A model generated the notes under the pieces. That model did no database searches. It was not told where the DNA came from and saw only the letters and a program-made list of their open reading frames with translations. DNA of 8,743 nucleotides from Verrucomicrobiota bacterium (lineage in GTDB: Bacteria; Verrucomicrobiota; Verrucomicrobiia; Opitutales; Seribacteraceae). A program made the translations under genes and the position numbers. The stretch covers positions 1 through 8,743 of the forward strand of contig JAURNO010000458.1 of assembly GCA_030830145.1 (NCBI GenBank), given 5' to 3'. How positions within the stretch are numbered: the first letter of the stretch is position 1; every line of letters starts with the position of its first letter. This document shows positions 1-5,262 of this stretch, one piece after another.

Positions 1-53
1 ACAATCCAAGATTACTAAAGTAATTCTGCCGTGTCATGTCCAATGTCGATTAG

Positions 54-83
54 TTGTTTGCTGCTCCCTGTGGTTTCTATAAT
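54..83 (+). promoter_or_regulatory. Candidate sigma70-type promoter for the HTH gene array
   Basis: A perfect -10 hexamer TATAAT lies at 78-83, preceded after 18 nt by TTGTTT at 54-59, which matches the first three bases of the -35 consensus. It points toward the four small HTH genes and is the best promoter match found upstream of them. The -35 is weak, so activator help or autoregulation would be plausible. The call rests on pattern only. Confidence 0.4.
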
Positions 84-90
84 TGTAGAA
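75..90. repeat. 16-bp near-perfect palindrome over the -10 box (possible operator)
   Basis: TTCTATAA faces TTGTAGAA. Seven of the eight base pairs are complementary; only the third pair from the centre (T80/G85) fails. The candidate -10 box at 78-83 lies inside it, so a dimeric repressor bound here would block RNA polymerase. The DNA-binding proteins encoded just downstream are natural candidates for autoregulation; that link is inference. Confidence 0.35.
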
Positions 91-196
91 TACAAGCAAA
101 TGAATGTTTCGGTAGAATAGATATCTGTTTTTTATTAAGACATTAGCTCATACGTAAGGCGCTTTGAGGTTTGTTGCAGAATTTACAAAATTGTAT

Positions 197-218
197 TTGC
201 AATGCAGTTATTATGCAA
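197..218. repeat. Inverted repeat TTGCA-N12-TGCAA upstream of the first HTH gene
   Basis: TTGCA at 197-201 is inverted as TGCAA at 214-218, with a further TGCA at 203-206 between them and TTGCA at 175-179 upstream. These motifs lie 35 to 80 nt before the first HTH start. They could be binding sites for a small winged-helix regulator, or a consequence of AT-rich composition. There is no functional evidence. Confidence 0.25.
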
Positions 219-252
219 TTAGTTGTTTTGGGTAAACAATCATCACTTCAAA

Positions 253-465
253 ATGAAAGAATTCGAAAACAGACTTATTACATTTACGCAAGCAGCCCAT
301 ATACTCGGGTACAAAAATTACAGATCAGTGTTGAGATTAATTAAGGAAGGATACCTGAAAGAATACGATATCCCACACACCAAGAGAAGGAGGTTGGCTT
401 TGAACGAAGTTATGAAAGTGGCCGTTCCTGAATCAATTTCTTCACCAGTAAAAGAATTTGCCTGA
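253..465 (+). CDS. Miniature excisionase/MerR-like HTH protein, array copy 1
   Basis: A 70-residue protein consisting of little more than one helix-turn-helix domain (about residues 7-57), probably a cytoplasmic DNA-binding regulator. Visible marks are the TFTQAAHILGY helix-turn, the following hydrophobic helix with SVLRLI, and a Y-x-I-P turn that runs into the basic cluster KRRR, resembling the wing of MerR/HTH_17 (excisionase-like) domains. It lacks any effector, dimerisation or catalytic region. The frame is open back to a TTG at 223, but the ATG at 253 was chosen because the extra ten residues have no counterpart in the paralogues while MKEFENRLITF lines up with them. No Shine-Dalgarno sequence is visible. 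It is followed after 9 nt by the second copy. Hand alignment gives about 24 of 51 identities with copy 3 and about 16 of 51 with copy 2. Targets are unknown. Confidence 0.75.
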   Translation: MKEFENRLITFTQAAHILGYKNYRSVLRLIKEGYLKEYDIPHTKRRRLALNEVMKVAVPESISSPVKEFA

Positions 466-474
466 TTTTTAAAG

Positions 475-681
475 ATGAAGAGTAAAGAAAAGTACCTTGG
501 GGAACGCTTCATTACCTTTAGTGAAGCGGCTGAAGTCCTTGGTATTAGAAGTTACACCAGGATTTCAAAAATGGTCAGGAGCGGACTTCTCCAGGCTTAC
601 GAGTTGCCTGAGACGGATCGTATGCGTGTAAGGCACAAACAGATCGTTTCATTGATAAGTAAAAATGAAAAGCAACCTTAA
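475..681 (+). CDS. Miniature excisionase/MerR-like HTH protein, array copy 2
   Basis: A 68-residue protein with the same single-domain build as its neighbours. It has TFSEAAEVLG for the first helix-turn, RISKMV for the putative recognition helix, and Y-E-L-P followed by a weaker basic patch in which one arginine is replaced (R-M-R instead of R-R-R). The extra MKSKEKYLG at the N terminus is lysine-rich. It starts 9 nt after copy 1 and ends 15 nt before copy 3, so the three are probably co-transcribed. No Shine-Dalgarno sequence precedes the ATG; the leader is T- and A-rich. It is the most divergent copy in the wing region, which may mean a different DNA target. It is clearly homologous to the other copies, but no named family member is recognised. 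Confidence 0.72.
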   Translation: MKSKEKYLGERFITFSEAAEVLGIRSYTRISKMVRSGLLQAYELPETDRMRVRHKQIVSLISKNEKQP

Positions 682-685
682 CTAA
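674..685 (+). repeat. Leader micro-repeat AACCTTAACTAA before HTH copy 3
   Basis: This 12-base string spans the stop codon of copy 2 and recurs, with one inserted base, as AACCTTAAGCTAA directly before the start of copy 4 (987-999). It may be a remnant of the duplication that built the array or a shared translation-leader element. It could also be chance. Confidence 0.25.
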
Positions 686-696
686 AAGAAAACCAA

Positions 697-951
697 ATGA
701 TTAAAGAAACTGACCCAGACCGATTCATTAAAATTACCGAAGCTGCCGAAATCCTTGGGTTTGCCCACTATCGATCCGTCAACCAAATGATAGAGAGAGG
801 TGCACTCGTTGGCTACCGCCTGCCTCACGTGACCCGTCGAAGGGTTCTTCTGAGCGAGGTGTTGTCCTTGAGGGAAAAAGCAAAGGAGATATCCCAAGCA
901 CCCTCGATAGAAGTGACAAGAGGTCGTGGGAGACCGCGAAAGTACGCATGA
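697..951 (+). CDS. Miniature HTH protein with C-terminal AT-hook-like tail, array copy 3
   Basis: An 84-residue DNA-binding protein and the longest of the array. Residues about 9-59 form the shared HTH domain: KITEAAEILGF, SVNQMI, then Y-R-L-P and R-R-R. A linker of about 15 residues leads to a tail whose residues 75-82 read RGRGRPRK, a match to the AT-hook, a minor-groove AT-binding motif with core RGRP (residues 77-80). Only this copy has the tail, so it could contact DNA in both grooves or anchor the array proteins on AT-rich sites such as the leader upstream. Nine N-terminal codons resemble those of the soluble kinase at 4366 in DNA as well as protein. The ATG at 697 follows an A-rich leader with no Shine-Dalgarno sequence. 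Function beyond DNA binding is unknown. Confidence 0.77.
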   Translation: MIKETDPDRFIKITEAAEILGFAHYRSVNQMIERGALVGYRLPHVTRRRVLLSEVLSLREKAKEISQAPSIEVTRGRGRPRKYA

Positions 952-986
952 TCTCAGTCATGATTCGCAAAACCTCTCATCGTTGA

Positions 987-999
987 AACCTTAAGCTAA
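987..999 (+). repeat. Leader micro-repeat AACCTTAAGCTAA before HTH copy 4
   Basis: Second occurrence of the short leader string seen at 674-685, here with one extra G. Its last A is the first base of the ATG of copy 4. The meaning is uncertain. Confidence 0.25.
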
Positions 1000-1193
1000 T
1001 GAAAAATGATACTATTCGATTACTTTCCATTACAGACGCCGCTCGATTTTTGGGTTACAAGACCAATCGCCCCATCACGAAGTTGATTCAAAGCAATACC
1101 CTTCCGACATACACCTTGCCGGATAGCAAGCGAAGGCGCATAAAAATGTCCGACCTATTGCATCTTGTTCAACTTTCGTCTGATCAGCAATAG
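999..1193 (+). CDS. Miniature excisionase/MerR-like HTH protein, array copy 4
   Basis: A 64-residue single-domain protein and the last of the four paralogues. It shows SITDAARFLGY, PITKLI in the putative recognition helix and Y-T-L-P leading into K-R-R-R. The glycine conserved before the wing in the other copies is asparagine here (QSNTL), and a proline stands at the start of the second helix. It lies 47 nt after copy 3, the widest gap in the array, and ends just before a hairpin-rich intergenic region that may terminate the transcript. The ATG at 999 is the natural start because only eight residues precede the conserved ITDAA. No Shine-Dalgarno sequence is visible. It is presumed to be a cytoplasmic DNA-binding regulator or an architectural protein; its targets are unknown. 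Confidence 0.73.
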   Translation: MKNDTIRLLSITDAARFLGYKTNRPITKLIQSNTLPTYTLPDSKRRRIKMSDLLHLVQLSSDQQ

Positions 1194-1200
1194 GTCCTGG

Positions 1201-1219
1201 TCCTCTTGGATTAAGAGGA
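1201..1219 (+). other. Perfect 7-bp hairpin after the HTH array
   Basis: TCCTCTT at 1201-1207 pairs with AAGAGGA at 1213-1219 across a GGATT loop. The hairpin begins 7 nt after the stop of the fourth HTH gene and has no T-tract behind it, so it is not a classical intrinsic terminator. It may protect the transcript's 3' end or be part of a larger fold with the next two hairpins. Confidence 0.4.
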
Positions 1220-1232
1220 AACTCCGTGAGTT
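1220..1232 (+). other. Short hairpin AACTC-CGT-GAGTT
   Basis: Five base pairs with a three-base loop, directly abutting the preceding 7-bp hairpin. It is short and weak alone. Its position between two other hairpins suggests that 1201-1272 folds as a unit. Confidence 0.3.
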
Positions 1233-1247
1233 GCTGAAGTGGTAACA

Positions 1248-1302
1248 CACCAGCCCTAGTTCTCTGGGGGTGCCGTATTTGTGTAATTTTTATTCATTTT
1301 TT
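1248..1302 (+). terminator. Possible intrinsic terminator of the HTH array
   Basis: CACC at 1248-1251 and CCC at 1254-1256 can pair with GGTG at 1269-1272 and GGG at 1266-1268, leaving a two-base bulge and a nine-base loop. An alternative pairing is CCAG with CTGG. The stem is followed within a few bases by a T-rich run ending in TTTTTT near 1297-1302. The bulged stem and the delayed T-tract make this a moderate call. It would separate the HTH array from the two-component genes. Confidence 0.35.
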
Positions 1303-1341
1303 CACATTAGTTCTAGACGCTCTTCCCTCTTTCGAGATAGG

Positions 1342-1354
1342 GTCAACTTTTGAC
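1342..1354. repeat. Inverted repeat GTCAA-N3-TTGAC before the response regulator
   Basis: A perfect 5-bp inverted repeat with spacer CTT, ending 14 nt before the start codon at 1369. It could be an operator half-site pair or a small hairpin in the mRNA leader where a Shine-Dalgarno sequence would normally be; none is seen. TTGAC also recurs upstream of the soluble kinase gene, as TTGACGA. Confidence 0.3.
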
Positions 1355-1368
1355 TAAACTAATCCATT

Positions 1369-2520
1369 ATGAATGTTTCAGATAAGATTCTCTTTGTTGA
1401 TGACGAAAAAGCATTACTAACTGGTCTGCAGTTAACTTTGGGGAGGAATTTTAATGTTCATATTTCTTCTTCGGTTGAAGAGGCGTTAATGATCTTTAAA
1501 GAGCAAGGTCCCTTTGCCGTGGTGGTTTCCGACTTTCAGATGCCGATCATGAATGGAGCGGAGTTTCTGCAGAAAATCCGCGAAGAAGATAAGGAGGTCG
1601 TTACGATGCTGCTCACTGGAGCGGCAAATTTCGAAAATGTTTCGGATACAGTTCTGCATGGACAAATTTTTCGTCTGCTGGGCAAGCCATGTTCCTCCGA
1701 GAAAATGAAGGAACACGTTGAGGCGGCCTTACGACAGTACCAGTTGATTCGAGCGGAAAAGGATATGCTTGAGGAAACGTTAAACGGTGCGGTACGGGCA
1801 ATGACTTCAATTCTGGCTGCCTCGAAGCCATTGTTTTTTGGACGAGCCCAGAGAGTCAAGGAGGTTGCTTTTAAGTTGGCAGAGTTGCTCAAGGTCAGTG
1901 ACCCATGGCGACTTGAATTGGCCGCCACTTTCTCCTACCTTGGGCACGTCGGACTTCCCGATAGCATCCAGGAAGACGTTTACAAGCAAAGCGAACTCCC
2001 CAAGGAAGTCGTTGAGATCATGGAGGGATTCCCCACTTTTATAAGTGGAGTGCTTGGTGGGATTCCAAGACTTGGGGATATCCCGGAGATTATCAAGTTG
2101 ATCAATACAGACTACAACCCTCAGGTCCTTGACAAGACGGGAACGCACAAGCTCGCCTCAATACTTAGGTTTTGCCAACAATATGACCACTATGCGTCGG
2201 AAGGCCGTTCAAACGGCAAGATACGTGAGATTTTGTCGGCTTCACAGGACAAGTTCGTTCCTGGTATCATTGAGGCGTTTACGCATGCCTACGATGTTTC
2301 CACCGATGGCGACTACATAGACATGATTGATCCTCAACTCTTGGCGGAAGGTATGGAAATCAATCAGGATATTCGTCTGCCCGACAATACTTTGATTGCA
2401 CCAAAAGGAACAGTTGTCGATGAGCACTTTCTCCGGATCACGGGTAATTATTTTGCTACTTACGACGAAAGCCCTTTTCCCGATGCAGTTCAGGTTTTGG
2501 TCAGAAAGGGCAAATCTTAG
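1369..2520 (+). CDS. Response regulator with degenerate HD-type output domain
   Basis: A 383-residue cytoplasmic response regulator. The receiver domain (residues about 5-125) is intact: acidic Asp11/Asp12, phosphoacceptor Asp55 in SDFQMP, Thr83 and Lys106 followed by proline. A helical linker (about 126-150) leads to an HD-related domain (about 150-310). Its layout follows RpfG-like regulators, but the metal-binding residues are gone. The usual LHDIGKIGIPD reads FSYLGHVGLPD (residues 188-198), so His-Asp became Ser189-Tyr190 and Lys became His193. The histidine expected near 159 is Arg, and no HHE or GYP motif follows. The last 65 residues form a small beta domain (GMEINQDIRLPD, LIAPKGTVV) seen in the same family. 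Phosphodiesterase activity is therefore unlikely and a protein-binding output more likely. It precedes the two kinases at 2565 and 4366, its probable phosphodonors. No Shine-Dalgarno sequence is visible before the ATG. Confidence 0.88.
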   Translation: MNVSDKILFVDDEKALLTGLQLTLGRNFNVHISSSVEEALMIFKEQGPFAVVVSDFQMPIMNGAEFLQKIREEDKEVVTMLLTGAANFENVSDTVLHGQIFRLLGKPCSSEKMKEHVEAALRQYQLIRAEKDMLEETLNGAVRAMTSILAASKPLFFGRAQRVKEVAFKLAELLKVSDPWRLELAATFSYLGHVGLPDSIQEDVYKQSELPKEVVEIMEGFPTFISGVLGGIPRLGDIPEIIKLINTDYNPQVLDKTGTHKLASILRFCQQYDHYASEGRSNGKIREILSASQDKFVPGIIEAFTHAYDVSTDGDYIDMIDPQLLAEGMEINQDIRLPDNTLIAPKGTVVDEHFLRITGNYFATYDESPFPDAVQVLVRKGKS

Positions 2521-2564
2521 TTGTTGAGTTTTATTTTAATTGGATGAAGTAAAACGCGTGTAAG

Positions 2565-4262
2565 GTGAAAATAAGGCACTACTTATTGTTCATGACCGTA
2601 GTGTCGCTGGTCGGGGCTTTTTCTCTTCTTTATTTTGCATGGCTCCATATGAGTCAGTCAAGTGATGAGACCGACCGATTCAGTATGTTTCTTCAGTCAA
2701 GCGGTGAAGCCTCTGCCACCTGGAAGAAGGCTACGAAGCTGTCGGATGAGAGTAAGGAGGTTATTTCCAGAATGGATTACTTTGCGGATGAACCTTCGAT
2801 TTTGTTTCAGTTTGTCGAAATCATGCTTGTTCAAGTCCATGAGGGTATCATGAGGATGAAGTCCGAACCTCAAGTTCCCCAGGATTTGATTAGAAATTAT
2901 GAGTTGGCTTTTCGTGATTTTAATAAAACTTCGGTTCAATTGGGTTCTCTTGCCTTGGCCTCGAATCCTGAGCTTTTTCCTCAACCGGATTTCGACAGAG
3001 TAGCTGCGGATTTTCGCTTGGCCGTTGAGAAATTGGATATTTGGACCGACGAATTTTTGGAGTCCGAGTATGCTAAGATTGAAATCAGGAAAGCGGAGAT
3101 GATTGAATCAAGAAAAGACTCCTTGTCGCTTATCGGCATTGCTTGCGTTGCTTACCTGCTGATCATGCTTGCTGTCGGCTATGTGATTCAAAGGAGTTTC
3201 CTTAATCCAATTAGCAGAATGGCCCGGGCTGCGGACGAGGCACTGAGCGACAGGCGATCATTTACCCAACCTTCTCTCAAGAAGGGTGGAGCGGGCTCAT
3301 CGCAAGTGAAAACGCTTTTTAAAAAAGAAACCGGTCCACATGAGATCGAAACTCTATCCAGGAGACTTTGGCAGCTCGTGCATAAGCTGGAAGAGTCTGT
3401 AAAAGAAAGAACAAGTCAACTTGCCGAGCGGACGGAAAAGCTGGAGATTGAGATTGAAAACCGCAAGAAATTAGAGGCTGATTTGCAGCATGCTCAAAAA
3501 ATGGAAGCAGTGGGTCAGATGGCCTCGGGCATAGCGCATGAAATTCGTACGCCCGCCCAATCTGCCGGAGATCACCTGAGTTTCCTCAAAGCTTTCGTTG
3601 ATGAAACCTTTGAGCAAGAAGTTTTTTCAAAGCTCGAATTCAAGAATGCGGACTTTCTGGAGAAGAACGTACCTGTCGCATTGGAGAGCATACGAAAAGG
3701 ACTTGAGCATATAACGGAAATCGTTTCCGCGATGAAGAGATTTTCTTACAAGGACAATCATGCTGCACTCTGCCCTTCGGACATAAACTCAATAGCCCGC
3801 GATTGTGTTTCAATAACGAGGAACGAATGGAAAAACTCAGCGGTTTTGGATACGGAGTTCGGCTCCGATTTACCTTTGGTTCCTTGCCGTTTGAGTGAGA
3901 TCAGTCAGGTTCTCATCAACTTGATTGTAAACGCATCTCATTCAATCGCCGAATTTCACAAAGGCTCAATGGGGAAGATTACAATTAAGACCACCCGCGA
4001 TAATAGCTCTTTTCTCCATATATCCGTTAAGGATAATGGTGGCGGTATCCCTGCCAAAGTTATTGATCGGGTGTTCGATCCTTTTTTTACGACCAAAAAA
4101 ATAGGAGTGGGTTCAGGTCAAGGTTTGGCTATTTCCTATAACTTAGTGGTCGAAAGGCACCGGGGAAAGATTTATTTTGATACCGTTGAGGGAGAAGGAA
4201 CTACTTTTCATGTTTTACTGCCGTTGGCGGAAGCTGGTTCTTTCGAGTCAAAAAGCGAATAG
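2565..4262 (+). CDS. Membrane-bound sensor histidine kinase
   Basis: A 565-residue inner-membrane kinase. TM1 is at about residues 6-27 and TM2 at about 187-209. They bracket a cysteine-free, apparently all-helical periplasmic sensor of roughly 160 residues with no recognised ligand motif. A HAMP-like segment follows (NPISRMARAADEAL, then HEIETLSRRLWQLVHKLEE) with an unusually long connector. A charged coiled coil spans about 275-312. The dimerisation domain has the phosphoacceptor His325 in GIAHEIRTPAQ. The ATPase domain has an N-box (Asn456), G1 (Asp490, NGGG), an F-box (FDPFFTTK) and G2 (GVGSGQGLA), all intact. The start is a GTG 44 nt after the response regulator with no clear Shine-Dalgarno sequence. 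The preceding regulator at 1369 is the likely phosphotransfer partner. The H-box belongs to the HEINTPxQ group, with Arg in place of the usual Asn. The signal sensed is unknown. Confidence 0.9.
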   Translation: MKIRHYLLFMTVVSLVGAFSLLYFAWLHMSQSSDETDRFSMFLQSSGEASATWKKATKLSDESKEVISRMDYFADEPSILFQFVEIMLVQVHEGIMRMKSEPQVPQDLIRNYELAFRDFNKTSVQLGSLALASNPELFPQPDFDRVAADFRLAVEKLDIWTDEFLESEYAKIEIRKAEMIESRKDSLSLIGIACVAYLLIMLAVGYVIQRSFLNPISRMARAADEALSDRRSFTQPSLKKGGAGSSQVKTLFKKETGPHEIETLSRRLWQLVHKLEESVKERTSQLAERTEKLEIEIENRKKLEADLQHAQKMEAVGQMASGIAHEIRTPAQSAGDHLSFLKAFVDETFEQEVFSKLEFKNADFLEKNVPVALESIRKGLEHITEIVSAMKRFSYKDNHAALCPSDINSIARDCVSITRNEWKNSAVLDTEFGSDLPLVPCRLSEISQVLINLIVNASHSIAEFHKGSMGKITIKTTRDNSSFLHISVKDNGGGIPAKVIDRVFDPFFTTKKIGVGSGQGLAISYNLVVERHRGKIYFDTVEGEGTTFHVLLPLAEAGSFESKSE

Positions 4263-4263
4263 A

Positions 4264-4289
4264 TTGACGAGAAGAGCTCCGGTTGACGA
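4264..4289. repeat. Direct repeat TTGACGA x2, 19-nt period, between the kinase genes
   Basis: TTGACGA occurs at 4264-4270 and 4283-4289, about 80 to 100 nt upstream of the soluble kinase. Together with the TTGAC/GTCAA pair before the response regulator this could be a shared operator element. The 19-nt period is close to but not exactly two helical turns, and the motif is short, so chance is possible. Confidence 0.25.
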
Positions 4290-4365
4290 TTGATTGAAGA
4301 GGCTCACTGTCTTATTGCTTGGGGATGCGAGGTTTCATGAAAGTTTTTAAAGGAATCGATTTGAG

Positions 4366-5262
4366 ATGATTGAAGAAAAAGATCCAGACCGACCTTCGTC
4401 TGATAACTTTGTTTCCTCCGATTGGATGGCTACACCTGCCAACACTAAAACAGATGGAACTCTGCCCCATCACAAAATCGAAGCGGCGGAAGCAATTTCC
4501 GCCGAAATGCAGTCAGCCAAAATGGAGGCATTGGGTAGACTGTCCGCGGGCATAGCTCATGAGATCAATACCCCCGCCCAATTTGTTGGAGATCATCTAA
4601 AGTTCATCGAAGACTCGATCAAGGAAATCCTGAGCGGTCCAGCGAGTGTCTATCTGCCTGATTTTGTAAAAGAGAATCTGCCTGTTGCCATTAAGAACGC
4701 GATTGTCGGGGTGAATCGAATAGGAGGCATTGTAGCGACAATGAGAAGATATTCCCATAAGGGCCTCGACAGAAAAATGGAACTCGGCGACGTCAATCAG
4801 GCCATTCGTGATGCCCTTGTTTTATCCAAGGCCAAACTCGACCCCGGACTCGTCGACCTGAGGTTTTCCTTGGATAAAGATATGCCAAAGGTGAAATGTG
4901 CTCTTAGTGAGGTCAGTCATGCTATTTTGAGCCTGGTCGTGAATGCCTATGATTCTATTGTCGAGCATCCGCCGGGGGGCGAGAAAGGGGTCATTTCAAT
5001 TCGATCAACAACTGCACGCAACGGAGTGAAGGTCGAGGTTCGGGATAATGGAGGAGGAGTTCCCGTTTGCATTCGAGATAGAATCTTCGAGCCCTTTTTT
5101 ACCACGAAAGCCGTTGGGCAAGGGATGGGGCAAGGATTAGCTTTGGCGCACGCTCTTATCGTCGGTGAGCACGGCGGTTCATTGACTTTTAGGCCTGCGG
5201 AAGGAGGGGGAGCGACTTTTGTTCTTTTCCTGCCATTGGACGGAAATCCCTCGGAGGCTTGA
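4366..5262 (+). CDS. Soluble histidine kinase without sensor domain
   Basis: A 298-residue cytoplasmic kinase with no membrane segment. The first 45 residues look unstructured and polar. The catalytic core then starts directly: phosphoacceptor His65 in GIAHEINTPAQ, N-box Asn193 (VVNAYDSI), G1 Asp227 (RDNGGG), F-box FEPFFTTK and G2 GQGMGQGLA. It aligns along its full core with residues 310-555 of the membrane kinase at 2565, including the AKMEALG / QKMEAVG lead-in and the NLPVAI / NVPVAL segment, so it is a tandem paralogue. In the N-box the first Asn of the usual N-x3-N pair is Ser189; the metal-binding Asn is kept. With no sensor of its own it may be driven by heterodimerisation with the membrane kinase, by protein partners, or act as a phosphate sink. 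A 103-nt gap separates it from the previous gene; a weak TTGAG lies just before the ATG. Confidence 0.9.
   Translation: MIEEKDPDRPSSDNFVSSDWMATPANTKTDGTLPHHKIEAAEAISAEMQSAKMEALGRLSAGIAHEINTPAQFVGDHLKFIEDSIKEILSGPASVYLPDFVKENLPVAIKNAIVGVNRIGGIVATMRRYSHKGLDRKMELGDVNQAIRDALVLSKAKLDPGLVDLRFSLDKDMPKVKCALSEVSHAILSLVVNAYDSIVEHPPGGEKGVISIRSTTARNGVKVEVRDNGGGVPVCIRDRIFEPFFTTKAVGQGMGQGLALAHALIVGEHGGSLTFRPAEGGGATFVLFLPLDGNPSEA

Larger units (their letters stand above)
1..252. other. AT-rich upstream region without a gene
   Basis: No convincing coding region was found on either strand. The stretch is visibly richer in A+T than the rest of the window. It contains a candidate sigma70-type promoter near position 80, a palindrome over its -10 box, and three TGCA-containing motifs between 174 and 220. 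If transcription starts near position 90, the first gene at 253 would have an untranslated leader of roughly 160 nt, long for a small regulatory gene and enough to hold regulatory sites. Confidence 0.5.

Noticed and set aside
223..252. Upstream TTG extension of the first HTH gene
   Set aside because: The ten extra residues are not shared with any paralogue, and the ATG at 253 gives the matching N terminus.
253..1193. Prophage or integrative element marked by excisionase-like genes
   Set aside because: No integrase, recombinase, attachment repeat, tRNA end or phage structural gene is present. The HTH fold alone does not show an excisionase role.
1536..1928. 130-codon minus-strand open frame under the response regulator
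   Set aside because: Antisense to the receiver domain, which has all canonical residues; no independent support.
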